DNA of 64,000 bases from JARRJS01 sp037388885 (GCA_037388885.1 JARRJS010000038.1:23567-87566); one strand, 5' to 3'. Numbered from the stretch's first letter, positions 8,501 to 17,136 are shown. Translations and numbers: made by a program. Notes: a model not told the origin generated them from the sequence alone.

Positions 8501-8901
8501 TATGCCCGGCCCGCGACCAGCTGATCGGCTCCAGCGCCGCTTTCATGAATCTCGAGCTGCGATTCCCGATCATCACGGAGCTCCAGCTCGGGTTCCTTGG
8601 CACGTTCCCGCCCGTCGACGCGGTGGCGTTCTTCGACGGCGGCCTGGCCTGGGACAACCACGCCTGCCTGCGCTCCGATTACGACCCGGCCGCGCGCTGT
8701 GATTCCACGAAGCCGGTGCGCGTCGTCTGGCGACGGAAGACCGGGCAGGACCCGTATCTCTTCCGGCAGCCCGTGTACAGCTATGGACTCGGGTTGCGGT
8801 TCAACGTCTATTACGCGGTCATCCGGCTGGACTACGCGCTCCCGCTGAACCGACCGCACAGGAACGGCGTCTTCTCCGTGTCGTTCGGACCGTCGTTTTG
8901 A
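5587..8901 (+). CDS. Exported metallopeptidase-like / TolB-propeller / outer-membrane barrel protein
   Basis: The 1104-residue protein is built from three parts. After a signal peptide (MRRSLCSAALAGALLAFAV..AQA) comes a peptidase-MA-like domain with the zinc motif HELVH at residues 137-141 and the downstream EGMAEY box (about 169-174). From about residue 290 to 590 there are repeated beta-propeller blades of the TolB/PD40 type, marked by recurring SPDG and WSPDG. A Pro/Ser/Gly-rich linker (about 600-690) leads into a C-terminal segment of alternating strands of the BamA/surface-antigen type that ends in phenylalanine (SVSFGPSF), as outer-membrane barrels do. It probably sits in the outer membrane with the protease and propeller in the periplasm. 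Whether the zinc site is active, and what it cleaves, cannot be read from sequence. Confidence 0.85.
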   Translation: MRRSLCSAALAGALLAFAVAPAQAQFGRNKVQYRAFNFRIIKTEHFDIYFYLREREAALDAARMAERAYGRLSRLLQHEFDTRKPIILYASHSDFQQTNALPGLIDESTGGVTEILKNRVIVPLTGSYADFEHVLTHELVHAFQFDILFGDGMVTGAQPTLRVPLWFMEGMAEYLSLGRVDAHTASWLRDAVTAGYIRDIDEMNRRDDYLSYRFGQSLWAFIGHRWGDDAIGVVLKKLARMGLERAFVSTFGLTLAQLSQEWLASVRTTYLPELVQHEAPTRYGGRLTHHEKLTDPWYLAPALSPDGTLIVFASQRQGFFMDLWLADANTGQVLKRLVKGSRSSGFESLRYQNSTSVFSPDGRLVAFAAETGGRDALYVYDVRKRRMAYRLQFDLNGIENPSWSPDGRRIVFTGLDGGLSDLFVTDLHGRLQRLTHDRHADLMPSWSPDGSRIAFATDGGPDADFGDLRYGNFRIALLYVASGRVELLPGQDVGKNIDPVWSPDGRSLAWVSDRTGINNLYLYNLDDRSLFQLTDVLSGIIGTNRLTPVLSWSRAGRLAFVYFEHGGYNLYTIADPLTLPRRPVWPAPAVIVQRDSGNERAAAGVVGDADVAVPASGVGETPTSTGKQTSSAPSSGLGRPTSDAASWLRQDGVGFSATEVRPGSDGRRGGRRSLVDVLDSAGTVLPDTSAFDIVRYHVKFTPDVIGRPTIGATVGGYYGNGLYGGSHISLSDMLGDQNIVLAGNINGSLSDAVFFGSYEYLKRRVNYGVTFQQVPLYRYRGLQSFTVETNGVRRNALAQVFIRDVIRQGTLMAHYPFSQFQRLELGASAIYFKRDYLFRGILTDTNRPLIRDERIGDVAFAQPTVALVFDNALFGWTGPIYGTRYRLQVSRAYGGYSFDEGYLDFRNYWNLKRVVVLASRFVALVRQGRDADRFSLFWGGPYFIRGYDATTFDPGGPECEQDHVAGGASGAVCPARDQLIGSSAAFMNLELRFPIITELQLGFLGTFPPVDAVAFFDGGLAWDNHACLRSDYDPAARCDSTKPVRVVWRRKTGQDPYLFRQPVYSYGLGLRFNVYYAVIRLDYALPLNRPHRNGVFSVSFGPSF

Positions 8902-9036
8902 GCGTTGCCAATGCCCGGGGTTGGATCTTTTTCGGCGGGGCTCGGTCCCTTATCATTAGCCCACTGCGGGGCATGAACCGCACTCGTCGCTGTGGACACC
9001 CGATTCGCCTGTGAAAATTCACAGAGGTCCCGTCCC

Positions 9037-10542
9037 ATGAGCCTGGATGCACGGCCCGCTCCGGCGGTCTTCGACCCGGAGGCGGACGAACTCCCGGCCG
9101 TGCTCCGGCAGGCTGTTTCCGGAGATGCTGCGATCGTGTTCGTGGTCGCCGGGCCGAAGGCGCGGGAGGGCGGTTGGGCGGCGCGCGTCGCCGTTGCGGC
9201 GGCAGACGCGGCGGCGCGCCGACGACGGGTGATCCTGGCCGACTTGAGCTTCGAAGAACCGGAGCTGAACGCCGTGCTCGGCATGCGCAACAGGGAAGGC
9301 CTCGCCGACGTGTTCCTGTTCGGTGCTTCCCTGGAGCGGGTGGCGCAACGTGCCGCGGGCCACACGTTCCAGCTGGTGCCACCGGGTGCGTACGTGCCTG
9401 ACCCGGAGGAGATCCTTTCGTCCTCCCGCTGGTTCCGGCTGGCGCCGGAGCTGGCCGACCTGAACACCGTCATGCTGGTCTATGTGCCGGCAGGAGCCGC
9501 GGGATTGAGCGATCTGGTGCGCCACGGCCCCGTGGTGGTGTTGAACCGGGCCGGGGATGAGCCGGAGGCCGGACTCCCGGACGGGTCTGAGATCGTGGCA
9601 ACAGTGACGCCACCCGAACCGGACGCCGAGGATGAGGCAGCGGTGGCGTTGTCGGATGGCGTGGAAGGGGACGAGTCGGCTGCAACGGAGCGCGCGGCCG
9701 CCCCGGAGCCGGAGCCCCGCGACGCCGTGACGGATGCCCGGAGCGCGCCGGACGGGCTGGAGGCAGATGTGGGTCTTGCGCCGAGCACCGGGGTACCGGT
9801 GGAGGAATGGGTGGACGAGGTGTCCCCGAAATCGCCGGACGTGCCGGTGCCGGGTTCGCCGGTGGATGAGCTCACGATTCCACCGGTGCTCCGGCCGCGG
9901 AGCCCGGAACGGCGCCGCCCGTCGCCCGTCCTGTGGTTCCTGCTGGTGATCGTGCTGGCCGTGGCCGGGTGGTACGCTTACACGCAGTACTTTGCACCGA
10001 CCGGCCAGGCATCGGCGGCGCCGGTCCTGGGCCGGCCGATCGAGACGGAAGTCCCGGTCTCGGTTTCCATTGAAGTGTACGAAAGCCTGGACGTGGCGCA
10101 GCGGCGCGTTGCCGCGCTGAGGGCCGCGGAGCCAGACCTGGAATTTTTCGTGTCGCCCGTGCTCAACGACGGTGTGACGTATCAAATCGTGATGGCGGGC
10201 CCCGTAGCGAACGTGGATGCAGGCATGGCATTGATGAGACGATTGGTGCAGGACGGGTACAAGACGGCCGAGGAGACGTGGTCGGTGCGGCCGACCACCC
10301 TGGCCTTCAGGATCCAGGACTTCGACACGCGGGCAGCGGCGGTAGCTCGGCGAGACCAGCTGGCGGCGAAGGGTGTGCCCACCTATGTGGTGGAGGTGCC
10401 GTATACGGTGGGTCCGTCGCACTATCGGCTGTACGCCGGGGCGTATGAGTACAGGAGCGAAGCGCAGGTGATGGCGCAGCTGTTGAAGTCCGTGGGCATC
10501 AACGCTCCCCTGGTCCCGCGCACGGGACGGCCGGTGGCATGA
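9037..10542 (+). CDS. Membrane protein with degenerate ParA/BY-kinase-like domain and SPOR-like C-terminus
   Basis: The 501-residue protein starts at ATG 9037 after AGAGG. Residues about 1-165 resemble MinD/ParA or tyrosine-autokinase ATPases: VILADLSFEEPELNAVLGM matches the strand after the P-loop, and GLADVFLFG and LVPPGAYVPDPEEIL match later conserved steps. The Walker A position, however, reads GPKAREGGWAARVAVA with no GKT/GKS, so nucleotide binding is doubtful. An acidic, Pro-rich linker follows, then one membrane helix (about 298-320, WFLLVIVLAVAGWYAY) and two tandem SPOR-like repeats (about 345-500) likely to face peptidoglycan. It overlaps smc by 4 bp (ATGA), hinting at a link between envelope and chromosome functions. 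That link is inference. Confidence 0.75.
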   Translation: MSLDARPAPAVFDPEADELPAVLRQAVSGDAAIVFVVAGPKAREGGWAARVAVAAADAAARRRRVILADLSFEEPELNAVLGMRNREGLADVFLFGASLERVAQRAAGHTFQLVPPGAYVPDPEEILSSSRWFRLAPELADLNTVMLVYVPAGAAGLSDLVRHGPVVVLNRAGDEPEAGLPDGSEIVATVTPPEPDAEDEAAVALSDGVEGDESAATERAAAPEPEPRDAVTDARSAPDGLEADVGLAPSTGVPVEEWVDEVSPKSPDVPVPGSPVDELTIPPVLRPRSPERRRPSPVLWFLLVIVLAVAGWYAYTQYFAPTGQASAAPVLGRPIETEVPVSVSIEVYESLDVAQRRVAALRAAEPDLEFFVSPVLNDGVTYQIVMAGPVANVDAGMALMRRLVQDGYKTAEETWSVRPTTLAFRIQDFDTRAAAVARRDQLAAKGVPTYVVEVPYTVGPSHYRLYAGAYEYRSEAQVMAQLLKSVGINAPLVPRTGRPVA

Positions 10543-13500
10543 AGCTGCGCAGGCTTACCCTCCACGGGTTCAAATCCTTCGCCGATCGCACGGAGATCCA
10601 GTTCCACGAAGGCATCACGGCCATCGTGGGGCCGAACGGGTGCGGCAAGTCGAATATCAGCGACGCCATCCGGTGGGTCCTGGGCGAACAGCGCCCGACG
10701 GCCATTCGCGGCGCGCGCATGGACGAAGCCATCTTCCAGGGCACCCAGGCACGTCGCGGATTGAACCGCGCCGAAGTGGCCCTGGTGGTGTCGAATGGCG
10801 ATCGTCTGCTTCCCCTGCCTCAGGACGAGGTGGAGGTGCGCCGCACGGTATTCCGGGAAGAAGGCAGCGAGTACGAGCTGAACCGCGAGTCGGTCCGGCT
10901 GCGCGACATCCTGGACGTATGCCGTGACACCGGTCTGGGCACCAACGCCTACGCCGTGATCGAGCAGGGCATGGTGGACGCCATCCTGTCCGAGCGGGCG
11001 GATGAGCGCCGTCACCTGTTCGAAGAGGCGGCCGGCATCGGTCGTTACAAGGATCGCCGCAAGACTGCGCAGCGGCGACTCGATGCAGGGGAGGGCGACC
11101 TGGCGCGCCTGGAGGATGTGATCTCGGAGGTCGAGACCAAGGTCCGCAGCCTGGCCCGGCAACGGCGGAAGGCGGAACGGTTCCAGGACCTGCGGGCGCG
11201 TCGTCTGGGCCTGGATGTCGCCGTCGCGGCGGCGGACCTGGACGGCGTGGCGGAGACGCTGGCAGAAGCGGAAGCCCGGCTGTCGGACGTATCGAAAGAC
11301 GAACCGTCCCGCCGTGCCGAGTTGAGTGCGGCCGAGGCGGACCTGGAGCAACGCCGACTGCAGGCGGCGGACGTGGCGCGCCAACGCAACGAGGCGGCGC
11401 AGGAGCTGGATCGGCTGCGGCGGCGTATCGCGGAGCGTGACCGGGAACTGGCCGTGGCCCAGGAACGACGAGCCCATGCACAGCGTCGTCTGCAACAGAT
11501 CGAAACGGACCGGGACGAGCTGCGGCGCCGCATGGCCACCTTGCGTGACGAGATCGATCGGCTGGAAGTGGAGGGGGGCCGGCGCCGGGAGGAGTTCGAG
11601 GCTTTGGCGCAGCAGGTCGCGGACGTTCGGGACCGACAGCGCACCATGCGCGAGGAGCTGGCCGCCGCGCGGCAGCTGGAGGAGAAGGCGCGCGTGAGAG
11701 AGGAGGAACTGGCGCGGCGCATCACGCAGCTGGGCGCCGACGCGGCGGCGGCCGATGCGCGGGCGGCGGACGCCGCGGAACGCGGCGAGCGCCTGGAGCT
11801 CGAGGAAAGCGAGTTGGCCTCCGAGCTGGCACGCCTGGACGAGCAGGGCGACCTGTTCGCGACTCGAACGGAAGAACTCTCCGCTCGCCGTGATGATGTG
11901 AGAGCCGATCTGGACGCGTGCCGGGAGCAATTGCGGGCGCTGCGGGCGGAGGAGCAGGAAGCGAAGCGTGCGTTCCAGGAGGCTGAAGATCGTGCGAGCC
12001 TGCTGGCGGCGCGGCTGGCAGCGGTGGAGGCCCTCGAGCGCGACGGTCAGGGCTTCGCACCGGCCGTGGTGGCCGCTCTGGAGTCGCGCGAAAAGCTGGA
12101 CGGCCTGCTGGGGCCGCTGGCTGAATTCCTGGATCTGGACCGACAAAGAGCGGCGGTGGTGGAGGGGGCTCTGGGAGCGTTCCTTCAGGCGTTGGTGGTG
12201 GAGGACGATGCTGCAGTCGAGCGCGTCGAAGCATGGCTGCAGAGCGATGACTCGCGGTCGGGCGTGCTTGCGTTGCTGCCGAAGGACACAATTCCCCGCG
12301 TGCATGCCCTGCTCGAAGCCATCCGGTTCGTCGGACGCCCGAGTGCGGAGCCGGTCCTCATCGGCCGCCGGGAGCGGTTGGCCACGTTGCGGGGGGAGGC
12401 GGAGGAAGCAGCGCGCCTGCGCGATGCCAGGGCGGCCGCCCGCAGCTCTCTCGCCGAGCGCGCGAGCGGTACGGAAAGCGAGCTGCACGAGCTGGAATCG
12501 ACCGTGCAGGCCGTGGAGCTCGAGCTGCGACGCCTCGAGGCCGACGAAGCAGCCCGCACCGACCAGCGGGCCCGGGCCGAGCGGGCGCGGGACGAACTGG
12601 AACGACGGCGCTCAGGCCTGCGCGCGGCGGCGGAGCAGGCTCGGGCGGAAGCCGTTTCCGCACGGCAGGAGCGGGATCGCCTGGCGTCGGAGCTGGAGAC
12701 GCGGCGACAGGACCGGGAGCAGGCCGCCGATGCGCTGCGCGAGCGCCAGGCCGCGTGGGAGACCGTGCGCGACGAAGAGGCGGAGCTGCGCATCGCCCAT
12801 GCCCGGGAAGAAGCCGCCCTCGCCGAGATGGACCGGCGGCGTGTCGGTGCGGCAGAAGCCGTCGAACACGCGGAAGGCCGCATCCGCAGCCTGGACGCGG
12901 AAGAGGAAGAGCACCACCGTACCCTGGTGGAGCTGGAAACGTTACGCACGGAAGCGGAAGCGGACCTGGAGCGGCTCTTCGGCGAGCGGGACACTTCATC
13001 GGACGCCCTGTCGGCGCTGGACGAGCAGCTGGCGGAGGCGGGCAGCGCAGCGGACGTCCTGGAGAAGCGTGCGCGCGAGCTGCGCAGCGCAGTGGAGTTG
13101 CGCGGTGAGGAACGGCATCGGCTGGAACTGCAAGTGGCCGAAGGCGCGGCGGTGCGTCGACGGGTGCATGAGCGGCTCGAGCTGGAGTGGGGGAAATCGT
13201 TCGAGGAGCTGGCCGGCCAGATCGAGCCGGCGGAAGGCGCACCCGATGCGCTGCGTGCGGAGCAGCAGCAGGTGATCCTCGACCTGGAGCGCCTGGGCCC
13301 CGTGAACATGCTGGCGGTGGAGGAGTACGAGGAAGAGAAGGAGCGCCTGGGTTTCCTGACCGGCCAGCGTGACGATCTGGTGCAGGCCCGCGATGACCTG
13401 CAGGCGGCCATCCGGCAGATCAACCGTACGGCGCGCCAACTCTTCCACGAGACGTTCGAGCAGGTCCGGCAGCATTTCCAGCACACGTTCGGGACGCTGT

Positions 13501-13913
13501 TCGAGGGCGGCGAGTGCGACCTCCGGCTGGAGGACCCCGAAGACCCGCTGGAATCTCCGGTGGTCGTCTCGGCGTCGCCGCGGGGCAAGCGCACCCAGCG
13601 GATCCATCTGCTGTCCGGCGGTGAGCGAGCCCTCACGGCTCTGGCCCTGCTGTTCGCCATCTACCTGGTGAAGCCGAGCCCATTCTGCGTGCTGGATGAG
13701 GTAGACGCACCGCTGGACGAGGCCAACATCGGTCGGTTCCTGGCCATGCTCCAGGAATTCAAGAGGGAGACCCAGTTCATCGTGATCACCCACACCCCGC
13801 GCACCATGGAAGCTGCAGACTGGATCTACGGCGTCACCATGGAGGAACCGGGCATCAGCACCATCGTCGGTGTGCAGATGGACGAGGTGCTGGCCATGGA
13901 AAGCGTGGACTAG
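10539..13913 (+). CDS. smc: Chromosome segregation protein SMC
   Basis: SMC is the ATPase arm of bacterial condensin. All landmarks are present in 1124 residues: the N-terminal head with Walker A GPNGCGKSN (about 31-39) and the R-loop region DAIRWVLGEQ; a long coiled coil; a hinge around 500-600 (GLLGPLAEFLDL..AVEGALGAFLQAL); the return coiled coil; then the signature LSGGERALTALALL (about 1026-1039) and Walker B VLDEVDAPLDEAN (about 1050). The coiled coil is strongly Arg/Glu/Ala-rich. Translation is probably coupled to the upstream SPOR-like gene. ScpA and ScpB are not in this window. Confidence 0.97.
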   Translation: MKLRRLTLHGFKSFADRTEIQFHEGITAIVGPNGCGKSNISDAIRWVLGEQRPTAIRGARMDEAIFQGTQARRGLNRAEVALVVSNGDRLLPLPQDEVEVRRTVFREEGSEYELNRESVRLRDILDVCRDTGLGTNAYAVIEQGMVDAILSERADERRHLFEEAAGIGRYKDRRKTAQRRLDAGEGDLARLEDVISEVETKVRSLARQRRKAERFQDLRARRLGLDVAVAAADLDGVAETLAEAEARLSDVSKDEPSRRAELSAAEADLEQRRLQAADVARQRNEAAQELDRLRRRIAERDRELAVAQERRAHAQRRLQQIETDRDELRRRMATLRDEIDRLEVEGGRRREEFEALAQQVADVRDRQRTMREELAAARQLEEKARVREEELARRITQLGADAAAADARAADAAERGERLELEESELASELARLDEQGDLFATRTEELSARRDDVRADLDACREQLRALRAEEQEAKRAFQEAEDRASLLAARLAAVEALERDGQGFAPAVVAALESREKLDGLLGPLAEFLDLDRQRAAVVEGALGAFLQALVVEDDAAVERVEAWLQSDDSRSGVLALLPKDTIPRVHALLEAIRFVGRPSAEPVLIGRRERLATLRGEAEEAARLRDARAAARSSLAERASGTESELHELESTVQAVELELRRLEADEAARTDQRARAERARDELERRRSGLRAAAEQARAEAVSARQERDRLASELETRRQDREQAADALRERQAAWETVRDEEAELRIAHAREEAALAEMDRRRVGAAEAVEHAEGRIRSLDAEEEEHHRTLVELETLRTEAEADLERLFGERDTSSDALSALDEQLAEAGSAADVLEKRARELRSAVELRGEERHRLELQVAEGAAVRRRVHERLELEWGKSFEELAGQIEPAEGAPDALRAEQQQVILDLERLGPVNMLAVEEYEEEKERLGFLTGQRDDLVQARDDLQAAIRQINRTARQLFHETFEQVRQHFQHTFGTLFEGGECDLRLEDPEDPLESPVVVSASPRGKRTQRIHLLSGGERALTALALLFAIYLVKPSPFCVLDEVDAPLDEANIGRFLAMLQEFKRETQFIVITHTPRTMEAADWIYGVTMEEPGISTIVGVQMDEVLAMESVD

Positions 13914-13930
13914 CGAGGCGCGTCCGAATC

Positions 13931-14734
13931 GTGCGGATTACGATTGTGGGATCGGGAACGGCAGTGCCGGAGCCGGACCGGGTGTGCTCGGCATACCACG
14001 TTGCCGTGAACGGCATTCGCCTGCTGATGGATGTCGGGCCTGGAACCGTTCACCACATGGCCCGGTTCGGCATCAACTGGAAGCGGATCACTCACGTGGC
14101 CCTCACACACTTTCACAACGACCACATCGGCGACCTGCCCTACCTGTTGTTCGCGTTGCGCTGGGGCATGACACCGCCACGCGCCGCTCCGCTGCACGTG
14201 GCAGGGCCGCCCGGCACGCGCGAGCTGATCGATCGAATGGGCGCCGTATTCGGCAGCCATGTGCAGGAGCCGGACTTTCCGCTGGACATCCACGAGCTGG
14301 ACGACGGCGATGCGCTCGACCTGGACGGCGGGGCTCGCCTGCTGGCCTGCCGTACCCAGCACTCCGGTGCGTCGCTGGCCTACCGCGTCGAGACGTCGGA
14401 TGGCACGGTGGCCTACACGGGCGACACGGGCAGCGACCCCGCCGTTACGCGCTTCGTCGCTGGCGCGGACGTGCTCATCGCAGAATGCTCCCTGCCGGAA
14501 GAGGAGGCGATGGACGTCCACATGACGCCTTCCCGCCTGGCGGATCTGGCGAGAACCGCGCAGCCCGACCGACTCGTCGTCGTGCATGTGTACCCGCAGC
14601 TTGCGGGTGTCGACCTGGCCGCGCTGCTCAAGGATCACGGCTGGGCCGGAGCCACGGTTCGGGCGTCCGACGGCATGAAGCTGCGGATCGGCGTTTCCGC
14701 GGACTCGCTAGACGATTCTGTCGTGCCGGGCTAG
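13931..14734 (+). CDS. MBL-fold hydrolase of the RNase Z/ElaC group
   Basis: The 267-residue protein (GTG start, 17 bp after smc) opens MRITIVGSGTAVPEPDRVCS and has the metal motif HFHNDH (about residues 60-65), a later TQHSGASLAYRVE (His), YTGDTG (Asp) and a final VVVHVYP (His). This is the order of RNase Z-like metallo-beta-lactamases, which cut tRNA 3' trailers or act as phosphodiesterases. The long exosite arm of true RNase Z is not evident, so it may be an ElaC-like phosphodiesterase or another small-substrate hydrolase. Gene order gives no clear hint. Confidence 0.85.
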   Translation: MRITIVGSGTAVPEPDRVCSAYHVAVNGIRLLMDVGPGTVHHMARFGINWKRITHVALTHFHNDHIGDLPYLLFALRWGMTPPRAAPLHVAGPPGTRELIDRMGAVFGSHVQEPDFPLDIHELDDGDALDLDGGARLLACRTQHSGASLAYRVETSDGTVAYTGDTGSDPAVTRFVAGADVLIAECSLPEEEAMDVHMTPSRLADLARTAQPDRLVVVHVYPQLAGVDLAALLKDHGWAGATVRASDGMKLRIGVSADSLDDSVVPG

Positions 14735-14793
14735 TTTATTCAATCTGGCCGCTCGTATCCTGCGGGCCGTCACCACACGAGAAAACGAGAACC

Positions 14794-15840
14794 ATGCTGG
14801 TCGTCATGCACCACGAGGCGGACGACTCGGACGTCCGCCGCGTCATTTCCACCATCAACGAGATGGGCTACGAAGCCCGGCCGATCCCTGGCAAGCAGCG
14901 GACGGCGATCGGGCTGATCGGCAACGACGGCAAGGTCGACAGCGGTCGCCTGGAGGCGCTCCCGGGCGTGGTCCAGGTGATCCACGTGACGCAGCCGTAC
15001 AAGCAGGTTTCTCGTGAGTGGCGCCCGGAGCCCACGGTCATCGAGTTGAGCAATGGGACCCGGATCGGGGACACGGATATCGTCGTGATGGCCGGCCCGT
15101 GCTCGGTGGAGTCCCCCGAGCAGATCACGGAGATCTCGCATCGGCTGCGTGCCGCGGGCGTCACCGTCATGCGGGGCGGTGCATTCAAGCCACGTACCTC
15201 GCCGTATTCGTTCCAGGGCCTGGGCGTGCGCGGCCTGGAGCTTCTGGCCGCCGCCCGCGAGGCCACCGGCCTGGCGATCGTCACGGAAGCGCTCGAACCG
15301 GACATGGTCGACATCGTGGCCGACCACGCCGACATCATCCAGATCGGCGCACGCAACATGCAGAACTACCCGCTGCTTCGCCGTGCCGGGCAGAGCGGCA
15401 AGCCGGTGCTGTTGAAACGCGGTCTGGCCGCGACCATCAAGGAGCTGCTGCTTTCGGCGGAGTACATCCTGGCCGAGGGCAATGACCAGGTGATCCTGTG
15501 CGAACGCGGGGTACGCAGCTTCGATCATCACACGCGCAATCTGCTGGACCTGACCGCGATCCCCGTGGTGAAGTCGCTGTCCCATCTTCCCATCATCGCC
15601 GATCCCAGCCATGGCACGGGACTGCGATCCAAGGTGGTGCCCATGGCCCGTGCTGCGGTGGCCGCCGGCGCGGACGGCCTCATGATCGAGGTGCACCCCG
15701 ACCCGGATCATGCCCTGTCCGACGGCGCCCAGTCCCTCTATCCGGAACAGTTCGAGGAGCTGATGGGACAGGTGCGCGTGATCGCCGAAGCCATCGGCCG
15801 GGCGCTCAACCCGTCGCTGGTCAGCCGCGTGCCTGCCTGA
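14794..15840 (+). CDS. aroF: 3-deoxy-7-phosphoheptulonate (DAHP) synthase, class I-beta
   Basis: It condenses phosphoenolpyruvate and erythrose 4-phosphate, the first step of the shikimate pathway. The 348-residue protein has an N-terminal ferredoxin-like domain of about 80 residues (MLVVMHHEADDSDVRRVIST), which gives feedback control in the Thermotoga-type enzyme. The barrel core shows MAGPCSVES, GGAFKPRTSPYSFQG, QIGARNMQNY, LLKRG, LCERGVRSF, DPSHGTG and EVHPDPDHALSDG, which include metal and substrate ligands. ATG 14794 is chosen because the frame has no signal before it. TATCCT near 14756 may be part of a weak promoter. Confidence 0.95.
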   Translation: MLVVMHHEADDSDVRRVISTINEMGYEARPIPGKQRTAIGLIGNDGKVDSGRLEALPGVVQVIHVTQPYKQVSREWRPEPTVIELSNGTRIGDTDIVVMAGPCSVESPEQITEISHRLRAAGVTVMRGGAFKPRTSPYSFQGLGVRGLELLAAAREATGLAIVTEALEPDMVDIVADHADIIQIGARNMQNYPLLRRAGQSGKPVLLKRGLAATIKELLLSAEYILAEGNDQVILCERGVRSFDHHTRNLLDLTAIPVVKSLSHLPIIADPSHGTGLRSKVVPMARAAVAAGADGLMIEVHPDPDHALSDGAQSLYPEQFEELMGQVRVIAEAIGRALNPSLVSRVPA

Positions 15841-16009
15841 GGCCGGGGTTCCGCGGGGCGACCGGGCCTTGCGCGGCGCCGGGACTCGCGGGCGGAGCGC
15901 CGGACCGTCCACTTGTGCGCCTTTCGGCTCGCCACGTCCCGGTCTGCCATGGTCGGGACCCGCACGTCGGGACATCATTTGCGCAGGATGTCTGTGGCGG
16001 GAGGGAACC

Positions 16010-16372
16010 ATGACGGGGGCACACGAGCTGGGCCGGCGCGGGGAAGCGCTGGTGGCAACCGCGCTGGCGAAGCATGGCTGGCGGATCGTGCACCGCAACT
16101 ACCGTTTCGGCCACCGCGAGATCGACCTCATAGCCCGTCGCGGCCGGGTCGTTGCCTTCGTCGAGGTGAAAACGCGTGCCGGCGTGGGGTTCGGCGACCC
16201 GCTGGAAGCCGTGCACGCCCTGAAGCGGCGGGAGATCGAGAAGGTGGCACGCGCCTGGATCGCGCGCCACGGCGCCGCGTCGGATCGCTACCGGTTCGAT
16301 GCCGCCGCCGTCCTCTGGCCTCCCAGTGCGCCGCCCAGGATCCGCTACGTGAAGGACGCCTGGCGCCTTTGA
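16010..16372 (+). CDS. YraN family (UPF0102) nuclease-fold protein
   Basis: The 120-residue protein starts at ATG 16010 with GGGAGGGAACC upstream. It has the YraN signature: LGRRGEALVATALAKHGWRI, then NYRFGHREIDLIARRG and VVAFVEVKTRAG. The E..E-x-D..E-V-K residues are those of the restriction-endonuclease-like fold, where the family may act on Holliday junctions or other branched DNA, though its role is not settled. It converges with the minus-strand small gene at 16379. There is no adjacent rnhB or rplS as often seen elsewhere. Confidence 0.92.
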   Translation: MTGAHELGRRGEALVATALAKHGWRIVHRNYRFGHREIDLIARRGRVVAFVEVKTRAGVGFGDPLEAVHALKRREIEKVARAWIARHGAASDRYRFDAAAVLWPPSAPPRIRYVKDAWRL

Positions 16373-16378
16373 GGGGCG

Positions 16379-16621
16379 TCAGTTGCGGCGGCCGTTGCCG
16401 GCCGACCCGTCGCCGGCCTCGGCCAGCAGCTCTCCCACGCGTATCATCCCGCGGCCCCGTTCCATCAGCACCTCGGCCAGCCGGTTCACGAGGTCCGGTG
16501 GGGTGGTCGCGGGCCGGCGGCGATACCCTTCCAGCGCATCGTTCCCGATGCCCAGTGCCGTGGCCAGCTCGCTTTCGCGACCCAGAAACAGATCGGTGGC
16601 ACGCTTGAAGTCCAACGGCAT
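16379..16621 (-). CDS. Small HTH-like hypothetical protein
   Basis: The 80-residue protein has a strong ribosome-binding site (GAGGAGGAG) before its ATG at 16621. The sequence FLGRESELATALGIGNDALEGYRR looks like a helix-turn-helix of the lambda/Xre type without a DNA-contact signature I can name. A second helical segment (LVNRLAEVLMERGRGMIRVGELL) and a short Gly-rich tail follow. It probably belongs with the upstream CoA-binding gene in a minus-strand pair (24 bp apart). Function is not known; a small DNA-binding or scaffold protein is possible. Confidence 0.7.
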   Translation of the reverse strand: MPLDFKRATDLFLGRESELATALGIGNDALEGYRRRPATTPPDLVNRLAEVLMERGRGMIRVGELLAEAGDGSAGNGRRN

Positions 16622-16645
16622 GTCTCCTCCTCGATCGGATGGGCG

Positions 16646-17089
16646 TTAACCGAACAGGCGCCGGTGATCCGCCAGCATGCATCGGTCCTGAACCACCTCG
16701 ATGCCGGCTTCTGCCAGCTCCCGTGCCGCCGCATCGTTCCGGATGCCGAGCTGGAACCATACGTATCTCGGCTTCACGGCCAGGATGTCCGGCACGTGCG
16801 GCGGGATGTCCTCCGGGCGCCGGAACACGTCTACCAGGTCGATGTTGCCGGGCACGTCTGCGAGGGCCCGGAACACCGGCTGGCCCAGGATCTCGGTCAC
16901 GTCGGGGTAGTAGACCGGGACGGGAACGATCTCGTAGCCATGCTTCTGCAGGTACGCGGGAACGTAGTAGGCCGCGCGATCGGCACGGCTTTCCGGCTTG
17001 ATACCCAGCACGGCGATGCGATGCGCGTCCTGCAGGACACGGCGCAGTCCGTCGTCGTTGTCGACCAGCTCCTTCTGCCAATCCTCCAT
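16646..17089 (-). CDS. CoA-binding domain protein (YccU-like)
   Basis: The 147-residue protein is a Rossmann-type CoA-binding domain like E. coli YccU or the N-terminal domain of succinyl-CoA ligases. Recognisable parts are RIAVLGIKPESRADRAAYYV with a nucleotide-binding turn, YLQKHGYEIVPVPVYYPDVTEILGQ, DLVDVFRRPEDIPPHV, and VWFQLGIRNDAAARELAEAG followed by VVQDRCMLADHRR. The Cys-x-x-x-D-x-x-R end is typical of the family. The ATG at 17089 is in frame and the longer reading gives unrelated residues. No enzyme activity is known. Confidence 0.88.
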   Translation of the reverse strand: MEDWQKELVDNDDGLRRVLQDAHRIAVLGIKPESRADRAAYYVPAYLQKHGYEIVPVPVYYPDVTEILGQPVFRALADVPGNIDLVDVFRRPEDIPPHVPDILAVKPRYVWFQLGIRNDAAARELAEAGIEVVQDRCMLADHRRLFG

Positions 17090-17136
17090 CGTTCTCTCAT
17101 GCGGTTGTGTGACGGAAAGTTGCGGCCCATCCGGGG

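Noticed and set aside
10565..10580. tRNA-like GGTTCAAATCC
   Set aside because: It is inside the start of smc (HGFKSF) and has no cloverleaf around it.
10422..12488. Long minus-strand open frame (688 codons) over smc
   Set aside because: It is antisense to the unmistakable smc gene. GC-rich coding strands give long antisense frames, and the translation has no family pattern.
12185..13660. Serine/arginine-rich minus frame over smc
   Set aside because: The low-complexity Ser/Arg composition is what the antisense of Glu/Ala/Arg codons gives.
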